This document shows, one piece after another, positions 7,991 through 16,845 of a stretch of 64,000 nucleotides of DNA. The notes under the pieces are model-generated. The model saw nothing but the letters and a program-made list of their open reading frames with translations. It searched no databases and was not told where the DNA came from. Within the stretch, counting starts at the first letter, position 1, and the number at the start of each line of letters is the position of its first letter. This stretch comes from Yoonia sp. I 8.24. Its GTDB lineage: Bacteria; Pseudomonadota; Alphaproteobacteria; Rhodobacterales; Rhodobacteraceae. The translations under genes were made by a program, and so were the position numbers. The stretch spans positions 124,001 to 188,000 of the forward strand of contig NZ_JACXGQ010000004.1 in assembly GCF_022096995.1 (NCBI RefSeq). Direction: 5' to 3'.

Positions 7991-9236
7991 TTAGATGTAC
8001 CACAGTGGCGGTTCCGTCTAACGTCAAAAACGCCGCCCATGCGTCCATCATCATGCGTCGCTTTTCAAACAGATCGGACCTAGCATAAGCCGCCTCTGCT
8101 TTATCTTTGATAGTGTGGGCCAATGCGGCCTCTGCGACTTCACGGGGGAAGTTGGTTTGTTCTTGCGTCCATGTTCGGAAAGATGTGCGGAACCCATGTA
8201 CGTCCACGTCGAATCCCAACTCTTTGACTAGCTTAGACATGGTAGCATCACTTAGCGCCTTACCGCGTTTTGTACCCTCAAAGACCAGATCAGTATCGCC
8301 TAACGCTTTAGCCTGTTCGAGCAATTTTAGGGCGCGGTCACAAAGGGGAATGCGGTGTTCTTTCTTGGCTTTCATGCGTGTTACGGGAATTACCCACTCT
8401 GCGTTGACCAGATCAAATTCGGACCAAACCGCATGGCGCACCTCACCAGATCGGGTCGCTGTCAACACAAGCAACTCAAATGCCAGTTTCGTGGCCATGC
8501 CAGCATTTGAGCTTTGAACGGATGAAATGCAGCTTGCGACCTCCTTATATGGCAAGGCCTTGCGCTGGGCTTTGGTGCGATCATGTTTGGGAAGGGCCTG
8601 ATTTATCGCCTCTGCAGGATTGTCTTGCCGCCAGCCTTGCGCCACGGCCCATTTGAGGACAGTACCAAGGCGCTGTTTGACCCGTCGCGCAGTCTCAGGC
8701 TTGGTTGTCCAGATAGGTGTCAGGACGGCCAACACATCGGCAGTAGTAACGTCAGCAACCTTTACCTTACCAATGCGTGGAAAGGCGTATGTTTCAAGCG
8801 TACTGACGAACTGCTTGGCGTGTTTTTCGTTTCGCCATGTCGGGCGATGCAATTCGTATACCCGCTGAGCGGCCTCTGCGAATGTCAGAACCGCCTGAGC
8901 GTCTTTCTTGGCCTGCATGGGGTCGCCACCGCTACGCGCCAGCTTTCGGTTCTCTAAGGCTGTCTGACGGGCCTCTGCCAATGGGACCAGCGCGGGGTTG
9001 CCCAGTCCCAATTCACAACGCTTACCGCGTATTGTGATGCGTTGCACCCACTGCTTCGAGCCGTTCGATAGCACACGCAGGAAAAGACCGTGACCGTCAA
9101 AATACTTGCCAGCATCTTTGACAGTTTTGACAAACTGGGCAGTTAACGCCTTTTCCGGTCTGCGTACCGATGCCTCTGCCAATTCATTATCCCCCAATTT
9201 ATCCCCCAGCGAATGGGGGATTGGGTGGGAACTCAT
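7983..9236 (-). CDS. P4-type tyrosine integrase (DUF4102 N-terminus)
   Basis: Site-specific recombinase (417 aa). The N-terminal part has the DUF4102 arm-binding look (YFDGHGLFLRVLSNGSKQWV near 43, then GLGNPALVPLAEAR). The C-terminal catalytic domain shows the first arginine in TATRSGEVRHAVW, the HGFR box near 352, a histidine in AALAHT and the terminal tyrosine in AAYARSDLFEKRR. P4-type enzymes usually insert at tRNA genes, but none is visible next to this one. The downstream 151-aa gene overlaps its end. It seems intact. Confidence 0.9.
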   Translation of the reverse strand: MSSHPIPHSLGDKLGDNELAEASVRRPEKALTAQFVKTVKDAGKYFDGHGLFLRVLSNGSKQWVQRITIRGKRCELGLGNPALVPLAEARQTALENRKLARSGGDPMQAKKDAQAVLTFAEAAQRVYELHRPTWRNEKHAKQFVSTLETYAFPRIGKVKVADVTTADVLAVLTPIWTTKPETARRVKQRLGTVLKWAVAQGWRQDNPAEAINQALPKHDRTKAQRKALPYKEVASCISSVQSSNAGMATKLAFELLVLTATRSGEVRHAVWSEFDLVNAEWVIPVTRMKAKKEHRIPLCDRALKLLEQAKALGDTDLVFEGTKRGKALSDATMSKLVKELGFDVDVHGFRTSFRTWTQEQTNFPREVAEAALAHTIKDKAEAAYARSDLFEKRRMMMDAWAAFLTLDGTATVVHLNG

Positions 9237-9284
9237 TGGAAATGAGAAAGGCCTTTACCGCCCTTTTTATAACCTTATTGGATT

Positions 9285-9330
9285 TTCCGGGATAGTACCG
9301 GAACACCTATCGGCGGACTTCGTCTCCGCC
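9285..9330. repeat. two short stem-loops upstream of the P4-type integrase
   Basis: TTCCGG/CCGGAA (9285-9290 and 9298-9303) and GGCGGA/TCCGCC (9312-9317 and 9325-9330) lie between the integrase start and the cdhR stop. They could end the cdhR transcript on the minus strand or mark an attachment region. Neither has a T-run. Confidence 0.35.
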
Positions 9331-9451
9331 ACTATGCACTTTCATTCATTCCTGTTGAGCATCACTCATCCCCTTACGGGGCTGTTTTGATGATTTATCT
9401 GCATTGACTGTTGCTTTTCATTTATCTTCGAATACCGCACCGCATTTCCAC

Positions 9452-10411
9452 CTACCTAATCACTGGCGCTTTTCGTAACGCGGTGGGTGTCATGTCATAT
9501 TGCTGACGAAAGGCGCGGCTCATGGCGCTGGTGTTTTCATAGCCGCAGCGCGCTGCGATTTCCGTGATCGAAAGCGTCGTGTTTTCAATCAGGCTGCGCA
9601 CCGCGATAAGCCGCCGATACCGGTACACTTGGCCCGGTGGTGCGCCAAGGTCTGCGATAAACCGCCGGTGTAGCGCTTTGGCTGAACAGCCTAATTGCTG
9701 GGCAATGGCCGTGACCGCGAGCGGATCTTCGATGTTTTCGTCCATCAAGACCAAGGCCCGCGCAACCAGTTTTGATTGGACTGGCACGATACCGACCTCC
9801 CCAAAGGGTTGGTGCGCCTGATGTAAAAACAAGGCGGCAACATCGAGGCGGATCGCCTCGCCGCATTGCGCCCCGATCAGGTTCAGCACCAAATCAAACG
9901 ACGCCATGGCGCCGCCGCAGGTAATCCGATCACCATCAATGACAAACCGTTCTTTGCGGGTATCCACCTGCATGAATGCTTCAGTGAAACTGTCAAAAAT
10001 ATCCGCGTGGATAGTCGCGGGCCTTTCGTCAAGCAACCCAGCCGCCGCGAGGAGCCAAGACCCGGTATCCATGCCGACAACGCATTTCGCTTTACCGCAC
10101 AAAACCCGCAGCCCCGACAATAGTTTGCTCTGGCTCAAGGCCTGATGACCGTAACTCGCAACGACCATCAAATAATCGCAATCCCAATCGGCGCCGGTTG
10201 CTGCTTGGGTTTCCACCAACATTTCGCTTGATGACCGCACCAACCCACCGGCCAAAGACAACAGCTGCCATTGGTATAGCTTTTGTCCCGACACCGTGTT
10301 TGCGGCGCGAAAGGGCTCTAACGTGTTGGCCAGGCAATGGTTCGAGAACCCATCAAAAAGCAAAACGACAATTTTGGTGGTACCAGATGATCTTTTTGTC
10401 CATTTTTGCAT
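9452..10411 (-). CDS. cdhR: GlxA/CdhR-type AraC regulator of carnitine catabolism
   Basis: Transcriptional activator (319 aa) with an N-terminal DJ-1/PfpI-like domain (TKIVVLLFDGFSNHCLANTL near residue 12) and a C-terminal AraC DNA-binding domain (two helix-turn-helix units, about residues 215-315, ending AMSRAFRQQYDMTPTALR). I chose ATG 10411 (MQKWTK) because the longer frame runs into the opposite-strand gene and loses family character. It is divergent from the carnitine operon with about 73 bases between starts, the arrangement known for the carnitine dehydrogenase regulator CdhR. Its identity as CdhR rests on this context plus the domain order. Confidence 0.85.
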   Translation of the reverse strand: MQKWTKRSSGTTKIVVLLFDGFSNHCLANTLEPFRAANTVSGQKLYQWQLLSLAGGLVRSSSEMLVETQAATGADWDCDYLMVVASYGHQALSQSKLLSGLRVLCGKAKCVVGMDTGSWLLAAAGLLDERPATIHADIFDSFTEAFMQVDTRKERFVIDGDRITCGGAMASFDLVLNLIGAQCGEAIRLDVAALFLHQAHQPFGEVGIVPVQSKLVARALVLMDENIEDPLAVTAIAQQLGCSAKALHRRFIADLGAPPGQVYRYRRLIAVRSLIENTTLSITEIAARCGYENTSAMSRAFRQQYDMTPTALRKAPVIR

Positions 10412-10484
10412 AGTCTTGTCTAACACAGCATATCGAAGCATTTCAATCCGTGTAGGATTTTGCGAAATCTCAAAGGAAATCAAT

Positions 10485-11393
10485 ATGCCATTGGAAATGA
10501 CCTCCGACGTTTTTATCACTTGTGCCGTGACTGGATCTGGCAGCAGCCAAGACCGTTCACCCCATGTGCCCCGCAGCCCAGAACAGATCGCAAACTCGGC
10601 GATTGCGGCCGCGAAAGCAGGCGCTGCGATTGTGCATTGCCATGTGCGCGATCCCGAAACAGGTGTGCCGTCACGCGATCCTAAGCTATACCGCGAAGTG
10701 ACTGACCGCATCCGTGACGCTGACGTCGATGTGGTTTTGAACCTGACCGCTGGCATGGGTGGCGATATGGTGTTTGGTCCGCCATCTGCACCGCTGCCGC
10801 TGGTGGAAGGCACCGATATGGTCAGCGCCGAAGAGCGCCTTGTGCATATCGAAGAATGCCGCCCCGAAATCTGTACGTTGGATTGCGGCACGATGAACTT
10901 TGCTGAAGCAGATTACGTCATGACCAACACGCCCGGCATGCTGACGGCGATGGGCGCACGTATGGAAGAATTGGGCGTAAAGCCCGAGGTCGAAGCCTTT
11001 GACACGGGCCACCTTTGGTATGCCAAACAATTGGTCAAAGATGGTGTGTTGTCTTCGCCAGCGCTGGTACAGCTGTGCATGGGTATTCCATGGGGCGCGC
11101 CGAACGATCTGAATACCTTTATGGCCATGGTCAACAATGTCCCCGATGATTGGAATTGGTCCGCCTTTTCGATTGGGCGCGATGAGATGGCTTATGTGGC
11201 CGCCGCAGTTTTGGCCGGGGGCAATGTGCGTGTCGGTCTCGAAGACAATCTTTGGCTTGCCAAAGGTGAATTGGCCACGAACGAAGCACTGGTCGCACGT
11301 GCGGTGACAATTATCGAAGGCATGGGCGCCAAAATAATGGGCCCCGCCGCCGTCCGCGAAAAACTGGGCCTCACAAAGCAGGCAGCACAATGA
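10485..11393 (+). CDS. BKACE-family beta-keto acid cleavage enzyme (3-dehydrocarnitine cleavage)
   Basis: A DUF849/BKACE enzyme (302 aa). This zinc-dependent family transfers acetyl-CoA onto a beta-keto acid. In carnitine pathways it splits 3-dehydrocarnitine with acetyl-CoA into betainyl-CoA and acetoacetate. Seen: the metal-binding HCHVRD (about residues 46-51), and GIPWGAPNDL near 203. ATG 10485 follows AAAGGAAAT (10472-10480); earlier starts extend across the divergent promoter. The stop overlaps the carnitine dehydrogenase start by 4 bases, which fixes the substrate assignment better than the motifs do. Confidence 0.88.
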   Translation: MPLEMTSDVFITCAVTGSGSSQDRSPHVPRSPEQIANSAIAAAKAGAAIVHCHVRDPETGVPSRDPKLYREVTDRIRDADVDVVLNLTAGMGGDMVFGPPSAPLPLVEGTDMVSAEERLVHIEECRPEICTLDCGTMNFAEADYVMTNTPGMLTAMGARMEELGVKPEVEAFDTGHLWYAKQLVKDGVLSSPALVQLCMGIPWGAPNDLNTFMAMVNNVPDDWNWSAFSIGRDEMAYVAAAVLAGGNVRVGLEDNLWLAKGELATNEALVARAVTIIEGMGAKIMGPAAVREKLGLTKQAAQ

Positions 11394-12808
11394 CAAAGAT
11401 AGCAGCAATCATTGGCGGTGGCGTCATTGGCGGTGGCTGGGCCGCACGGTTCGCTTTGTCTGGCTGGGATGTCACCATTTTTGACCCTGACCCACAAGCC
11501 GAACGCAAAATGAACGAAGTACTTGCCAATGCCCGGCGATCATTACCTGCCTTGTCCGAAGTGGCGCTCCCCCTTGAAGGGCAAATAACCTTTGCGCCAA
11601 CAATCGCTGAAGCCGTCAGCAATGCAGATTGGATTCAAGAAAGCGCACCAGAGCGGCTTGAGATGAAGCATAGCATCTTACACGATATTCAGACGCATTG
11701 CCGCGCGGATGCGCTGATCGGGTCGTCGACATCTGGCTTTAAGCCGTCAGAGTTACAACAAGGGGCGCAACGCCCGGCGCAAATTTTCGTCGCACACCCC
11801 TTTAACCCGGTGTATCTGTTGCCGCTGATCGAATTGGTCGGCGACGACGCGACAACAACCCGCGCGCATGACATGTTGACCGACATCGGCATGAAGCCGT
11901 TGAAGGTGCGCAAAGAAATCGACGCACATATTGCTGATCGTTTCCTAGAGGCCGTCTGGCGCGAAGCACTGTGGCTGATCAAAGACGGCATCGCAACCAC
12001 TGAAGAAATCGATGACGCGATCCGCTTTGGCTTTGGTCTGCGCTGGGGGCAAATGGGGTTATTTGAAACCTACCGCGTTGCAGGCGGCGAAGCGGGCATG
12101 GCCCATTTCATCGTGCAATTTGGTCCTTGCCTGCAATGGCCCTGGACCAAATTGATGGATGTGCCAGAGCTGACGGATGAGTTGGTGACAATGATCGCCG
12201 ATCAGTCCGATGCGCAATCCGGCGCACATTCCATCCGTGAATTGGAACGTATTCGCGACGACAATCTGGTGTCCATGATGCGGTCTCTTAAGGGGCGCGA
12301 TTGGGGGGCTGGCGCGTTGCTGAATGAACATGATGCACGGCTCAGCGCCCAAGCCGCACCTGATTTCACCAAGCCAATCATCAGCGTCGCACGCGCGATC
12401 CCAATTGATTGGACCGACTACAACGGCCATATGAACGAAAGCCGCTATGGGCAGGTTTGGTCAGACGCCGCCGATGCGTTGATGAATATGATTGGGGCGG
12501 ATGCTGATTACATCAAATCCGGGCTCAGCTATTTCACGGTCGATACCCACACGAAGTTTCTGGATGAATGTCATGCGGGCGATGCGATCACGGTTGTAAC
12601 GCATATTCTTGAAGGAACAGGCAAAAAGCTACGCCTGTTCCACGAAATGAAGAACGCAAGCGGCGATGTCGTTGCGACTTGCAATCAATTCTTGCTGCAC
12701 GTCAGTCTGGAAACCCGGAAATCTTGTGACCCTGCGCCACATGTTGCCGAGAAAATGGCCACAATCATCGCAGCCCAAGCCGCCCTGCCCAAGCCGGAGA
12801 ACACATAA
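11390..12808 (+). CDS. lcdH: L-carnitine dehydrogenase - thioesterase fusion
   Basis: A 472-aa two-domain protein. Residues 1 to about 315 form a 3-hydroxyacyl-CoA-dehydrogenase-like NAD enzyme (GGGVIGGGWAARF at 8-20; ASTSGFKPS-like SSTSGFKPSEL near 107; HPFNPVYLLPL near 134) that oxidises carnitine to 3-dehydrocarnitine. Residues from about 330 to the end are a hotdog thioesterase (IPIDWTDYNGHMNESRYGQV), expected to release glycine betaine from betainyl-CoA. The same fusion is known for rhizobial carnitine dehydrogenases. It is coupled to the BKACE gene (ATGA overlap) and to the acyl-CoA dehydrogenase (TAATG), so all steps are made together. Confidence 0.9.
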   Translation: MTKIAAIIGGGVIGGGWAARFALSGWDVTIFDPDPQAERKMNEVLANARRSLPALSEVALPLEGQITFAPTIAEAVSNADWIQESAPERLEMKHSILHDIQTHCRADALIGSSTSGFKPSELQQGAQRPAQIFVAHPFNPVYLLPLIELVGDDATTTRAHDMLTDIGMKPLKVRKEIDAHIADRFLEAVWREALWLIKDGIATTEEIDDAIRFGFGLRWGQMGLFETYRVAGGEAGMAHFIVQFGPCLQWPWTKLMDVPELTDELVTMIADQSDAQSGAHSIRELERIRDDNLVSMMRSLKGRDWGAGALLNEHDARLSAQAAPDFTKPIISVARAIPIDWTDYNGHMNESRYGQVWSDAADALMNMIGADADYIKSGLSYFTVDTHTKFLDECHAGDAITVVTHILEGTGKKLRLFHEMKNASGDVVATCNQFLLHVSLETRKSCDPAPHVAEKMATIIAAQAALPKPENT

Positions 12809-13968
12809 TGCATTTTGGTTTGACCGAAGAACAAGACATGATCGTATCGACGGTACGGTCCTTTGTCGAAAACGAAATCTACCCGCATGAAGCCGAAGTT
12901 GAACGGACAGGCGAAGTCCCACATGACGTCGCCGAAGCGATCAAACAAAAAACACTCGATCTTGGGTTCTATGCCTGCAATTTCCCCGAAAGCGTTGGCG
13001 GGGCCGGCCTGTCCCACCTTGAATTTGCGCTGGTTGAACGTGAATTAGGCCGTGGGTCGATGGCCTTGAACCATTTCTTTGGGCGTCCACAAAACATCTT
13101 GATGGCTTGCGAAGGCGACCAGGTCGAACGTTACCTGACCCCCGCCGTCCGTGGCGAAAAAATGGATGCACTGGCAATGACTGAACCTGACGCGGGATCA
13201 GACGTGCGCGGCATGAAGTGTTCCGCCAAACGCGACGGCGGCGATTGGGTTTTGAACGGAACCAAGCACTTCATTTCGGGCGCGGAACACGCCGATTTTG
13301 TGATTGTCTTTGTCGCCACCGGCGAAGACGCCACGCCACGCGGCCCCAAAAAACGGATCACAACATTTTTGGTCGATCGGGGCACGCCCGGCTTTACCAT
13401 CCGCGATGGCTATAAATCGGTGTCGCACCGCGGCTATAAGAACATGATCCTAGAGTTCGACAATTGCCGCCTGCCCGACGCGCAGGTCTTGGGCGAAGTC
13501 GACGGCGGTTTCGCAGTGATGAACGAATGGCTTTACGCCACGCGTATCACGGTGGCCACAATGTCCGTGGGCCGGGCACGCCGTTGTTTTGAGATGGCTT
13601 TGGACTACGCAGCAGAGCGCAAACAATTCGGCCAACAAATCGGAAAGTTCCAAGGGATCAGCTTCCAAATCGCAGATATGATAACGGAAATTGATGCGGC
13701 TGATCACCTAACGATGGCTGCCGCATGGCGCTTGGATCAAGGGCTTCCTGCAAACCGCGAAATCGCGAGCGCGAAGCTCTACGCCTCTGAAATGTTAGCA
13801 CGGGTCACCGATGCCACCTTGCAGATTTATGGCGGTATGGGGTTGATGGATGACTTCCCGATTGAACGGTTCTGGCGTGATGCGCGGGTTGAACGGATTT
13901 GGGACGGCACATCCGAAATTCAACGCCACATCATCAGTCGTGATCTTTTGCGTCCGCTTGGCGCGTAA
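12808..13968 (+). CDS. acyl-CoA dehydrogenase, probable gamma-butyrobetainyl-CoA dehydrogenase
   Basis: An FAD-dependent acyl-CoA dehydrogenase (386 aa, normal length). Seen: TEPDAGSDVRG near residue 127 (flavin/substrate loop), RKQFGQQIGKFQG near 271, and the C-terminal IWDGTSEIQRHIISRDLL. Between the carnitine dehydrogenase and the CoA ligase/CaiD genes it most likely forms crotonobetainyl-CoA from gamma-butyrobetainyl-CoA, the oxidative counterpart of CaiA. It starts inside the preceding stop (TAATG). Substrate is inferred from the operon. Confidence 0.87.
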   Translation: MHFGLTEEQDMIVSTVRSFVENEIYPHEAEVERTGEVPHDVAEAIKQKTLDLGFYACNFPESVGGAGLSHLEFALVERELGRGSMALNHFFGRPQNILMACEGDQVERYLTPAVRGEKMDALAMTEPDAGSDVRGMKCSAKRDGGDWVLNGTKHFISGAEHADFVIVFVATGEDATPRGPKKRITTFLVDRGTPGFTIRDGYKSVSHRGYKNMILEFDNCRLPDAQVLGEVDGGFAVMNEWLYATRITVATMSVGRARRCFEMALDYAAERKQFGQQIGKFQGISFQIADMITEIDAADHLTMAAAWRLDQGLPANREIASAKLYASEMLARVTDATLQIYGGMGLMDDFPIERFWRDARVERIWDGTSEIQRHIISRDLLRPLGA

Positions 13969-13977
13969 GGGGCGACC

Positions 13978-15996
13978 ATGACTGATCTTGAACGTCTGTT
14001 GCGCCCCAAAACCATTGCCGTCGTCGGCGGTGGGGCATGGTGCGAAGCTGTCATCGCACAAAACCAGAAAATCGGATTTTCCGGCGAGATTTGGCCAGTA
14101 CACCCGAAAAAAGATACGGTCGCTGGCCTACCCGCCTATCGCAGTTTGACAGATTTGCCAGCTGCACCTGACGCGACCTTTATCGGCGTCAACCGCAATG
14201 CCACGATCACATTGGTTGGCGAGTTGAACGAACTGGGTGCTGGTGGCGCAGTTTGCTTTGCCAGCGGGTTTAAAGAAACCGATGACGGACAGGTTTTGAA
14301 CGACCAACTGCTGGCGGCTGCTGGCGATATGCCTATCCTCGGGCCGAATTGTTACGGAGTTCTTAATGCCGTTGATCAGGTCGCCCTTTGGCCAGATCAA
14401 CATGGGCTGCGCCCGGTTGAAACAGGCGTCGCGATCCTCACCCAATCGTCAAATATCGCGATCAATTTGACCATGCAGCAACGTGGCCTGCCGATCACCT
14501 ATGCGATCACTGCAGGCAATCAAGCCCAGCAAGGGCTGGCGCACATCGCCCAGACGGTCATTCGTGACGACCGGGTAACGGCGCTTGGGCTCTATATCGA
14601 AAGCTTTGGCGATGTGACTGCCTTTGAAGAACTGGCGCGATTGTCGCAAAAGCTTAACAAGCCCATCGTCGCGCTGAAGGTGGGCCGATCCACGGAATCG
14701 CAGATCGCAACTGTTTCGCACACGGCATCGCTCGCAGGTAGTAGCGCCGGGTCTGACGCACTGCTCGCACGGCTTGGGATTGCAAGCGTGACATCCCCGG
14801 TGGCACTGCTTGAGACCTTAAAAATCCTGCATTGCCACGGGCCCCTGACTGGCAACCGGATTGCCTCGCTTAGCTGTTCGGGCGGCGAAGCAAGTGTGAT
14901 GGCAGATACTGCCGCAGATTTTGGGGTGGTCTTCCCCCCATTGCAACCGCATCAAGCCCACGAATTGGATAAGCATCTAAGCGCGCTTGTGCATCTAGCA
15001 AACCCATTGGATTATCATACGCAAATCTGGCGCGATAAGGCCGCGATGACGGCCGTTTATGCCGCCATGACGGGCGACGATATCGATTTGACGCTCATCG
15101 TGCTTGATTTCCCCCGGCTAGATCTTTGCGACGCCCAAGACTGGATGATCGCAATTGAAGCGGTCGAAGACGCCGCCCAGCAAACAGGTCGTCCGTTTGG
15201 GGTGATCGCTTCAATGGCTGAAAACTTGCCGGAATCAATTTCTCAACGGCTGCTTGCCGCTGGGATTGTGCCACTATGTGATTTTGGAACCGCCTGTGCG
15301 GCCATCCGTGCAGCTTCACAAGTTGGTACCACGTGCCACCCCCCGGTACTGATGGCACAGGTTTTTGATACGACTGCCACCCAAAGCGAAGGCACCGCGA
15401 AACGCGCCCTTGCGGCCTATGGCATGGATATCCCGCAAAGCGCCGCCGGTCTGTCGATCGATAGTTTGGCAACACAGGTCGAAAAAATCGGGTTTCCTGT
15501 TGTCCTAAAGGGTGAAGGTGTCGCACATAAAACCGAAGCGGGGGCCGTTGTTCTTGGTATCACAGACACGGATCAGCTTCTTGAGGCCGCGCAAGCGATG
15601 CCCACGACCAGCTTTTTAATCGAAGAAATGATCACAGGCACGGTTGCGGAGCTATTGGTTGGTGTTGTTGCTGATCCTGCGCATGGCTTCGTTTTGACCT
15701 TGGCGGCGGGGGGGACGCTGACCGAATTGCTTGATGACCGCCAATCGCTCCTGCTGCCGACGACACAAGATGACATCCGCGGCGCATTGGGCAAGTTGAA
15801 AATCAACGCACTGCTTACTGGCTTTCGCGGTGTTGCCCCGGCCGATATCGACGCCATCATCGCAACGGTTATGCATCTGCAAACCTATGTTATCGACCAC
15901 GCTGACCAGATCGCGGAAATTGAGATCAACCCATTGATATGCACAAATGACCGCGCAATCATTGCCGACGCACTTTTGGTGAAAGGAACATCATGA
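13978..15996 (+). CDS. NDP-forming acyl-CoA ligase, probable butyrobetaine/carnitine CoA ligase
   Basis: A 672-aa fused acetate-CoA ligase (ADP-forming) family enzyme. It has a CoA-binding domain (about residues 1-130), a succinyl-CoA-ligase-like part (about 140-440, with TQSSNIAINLTMQQ near 157 and SHTASLAGSSAG near 247) and a C-terminal ATP-grasp domain (about 455-672, GFPVVLKGEGVAHKTEAGAV near 504). In the E. coli cai system CoA is attached by an AMP-forming ligase (CaiC). Here the only ligase in the operon is of the NDP-forming type, so it probably activates gamma-butyrobetaine, crotonobetaine or carnitine. The stop overlaps caiD by 4 bases. Confidence 0.85.
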   Translation: MTDLERLLRPKTIAVVGGGAWCEAVIAQNQKIGFSGEIWPVHPKKDTVAGLPAYRSLTDLPAAPDATFIGVNRNATITLVGELNELGAGGAVCFASGFKETDDGQVLNDQLLAAAGDMPILGPNCYGVLNAVDQVALWPDQHGLRPVETGVAILTQSSNIAINLTMQQRGLPITYAITAGNQAQQGLAHIAQTVIRDDRVTALGLYIESFGDVTAFEELARLSQKLNKPIVALKVGRSTESQIATVSHTASLAGSSAGSDALLARLGIASVTSPVALLETLKILHCHGPLTGNRIASLSCSGGEASVMADTAADFGVVFPPLQPHQAHELDKHLSALVHLANPLDYHTQIWRDKAAMTAVYAAMTGDDIDLTLIVLDFPRLDLCDAQDWMIAIEAVEDAAQQTGRPFGVIASMAENLPESISQRLLAAGIVPLCDFGTACAAIRAASQVGTTCHPPVLMAQVFDTTATQSEGTAKRALAAYGMDIPQSAAGLSIDSLATQVEKIGFPVVLKGEGVAHKTEAGAVVLGITDTDQLLEAAQAMPTTSFLIEEMITGTVAELLVGVVADPAHGFVLTLAAGGTLTELLDDRQSLLLPTTQDDIRGALGKLKINALLTGFRGVAPADIDAIIATVMHLQTYVIDHADQIAEIEINPLICTNDRAIIADALLVKGTS

Positions 15997-16775
15997 CAAG
16001 CCCCGTAAAGACCCGCCGCGACGGCGCGATTTTAGAGGTGGTTTTGGATCGCCCCAAAGCCAACGCCATTGATCTGCAAACCAGCCGTATCCTGGGCGAG
16101 ACATTTGCCCAGTTTCGCGATGATCCTGAACTGCGGGTTGCGATTATCACGGGTGCTGGCGAAAAATTCTTTTGCCCCGGCTGGGATTTGAAAGCCGCCG
16201 CTGACGGTGACGAAGTCGATGGCGATTACGGGGTTGGCGGCTTTGGCGGTCTACAAGAATTGCGTGACATGAACAAACCCGTCATCGCCGCCGTGAATGG
16301 GATTTGCTGCGGTGGCGGGCTTGAATTGGCCCTGTCCGCAGACATTATATTGGCGGCTGAGCATGCAAGCTTTGCCTTGCCTGAAATCACGTCAGGGACA
16401 GTGGCAGACGCGGCTTCCGTGAAACTGCCCAAACGCATCCCCTATCACATCGCGATGGAAATGCTGTTTACGGGCCGGTGGCTAGACGCAGAAGAAGCCC
16501 ACCGTTGGGGATTTGTGAACCATATCCACCCAGCCGATGATTTGATGGCACAGGCATGGGAGATGGCCCGCACATTGGCATCAGGGCCGCCACTCGTTTA
16601 TGCGGCGATCAAGGAAATCGTGCGAGATGCGGAAGATAGCAAGTTCCAAGATGCGATGAACCGGATCAGCAAACGTCAGCTAAAAACAGTCGACGTGCTT
16701 TATGGGTCCGACGACAACGCCGAAGGCGCGCGCGCATTTGCCGAAAAGCGCGATCCTGTTTGGAAGGGGTGTTAG
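15993..16775 (+). CDS. caiD: carnitinyl-CoA dehydratase (crotonobetainyl-CoA hydratase)
   Basis: A crotonase-family enzyme (260 aa) that interconverts crotonobetainyl-CoA and L-carnitinyl-CoA. The sequence is strikingly like enterobacterial CaiD: VLDRPKANAID near 18, RVAIITGAGEKFF near 48, GWDLKAAADG, the oxyanion-hole segment ICCGGGLELALSADI near 105, and the C-terminal FAEKRDPVWKG. Length matches CaiD. It is last in the operon and coupled to the CoA ligase gene. Confidence 0.92.
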   Translation: MTSPVKTRRDGAILEVVLDRPKANAIDLQTSRILGETFAQFRDDPELRVAIITGAGEKFFCPGWDLKAAADGDEVDGDYGVGGFGGLQELRDMNKPVIAAVNGICCGGGLELALSADIILAAEHASFALPEITSGTVADAASVKLPKRIPYHIAMEMLFTGRWLDAEEAHRWGFVNHIHPADDLMAQAWEMARTLASGPPLVYAAIKEIVRDAEDSKFQDAMNRISKRQLKTVDVLYGSDDNAEGARAFAEKRDPVWKGC

Positions 16776-16810
16776 ACCGTCCCGTAACGCGCATGGGACA
16801 ATCAAGTGAA

Positions 16811-16837
16811 TGGCCCGCATTACGCACATGCGGGCCA
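16811..16837. terminator. bidirectional terminator between caiD and a convergent membrane-protein gene
   Basis: TGGCCCGCAT (16811-16820) and ATGCGGGCCA (16828-16837) form a perfect 10-bp stem with a 7-base loop, placed exactly between two converging genes. No clear T-run follows on either strand. Confidence 0.65.
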
Positions 16838-16845
16838 CAATAAGA

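Noticed and set aside
10296-10484. Upstream extension of the BKACE frame
   Set aside because: It overlaps the divergent regulator and promoter; ATG 10485 has a good ribosome site and starts just before the family's conserved region.
10412-10891. N-terminal extension of the CdhR-type regulator frame (479 aa in total)
   Set aside because: It runs antisense through the start of the BKACE gene, is Ser/Arg/Thr-rich and has no family character; ATG 10411 gives a normal GlxA/CdhR length.
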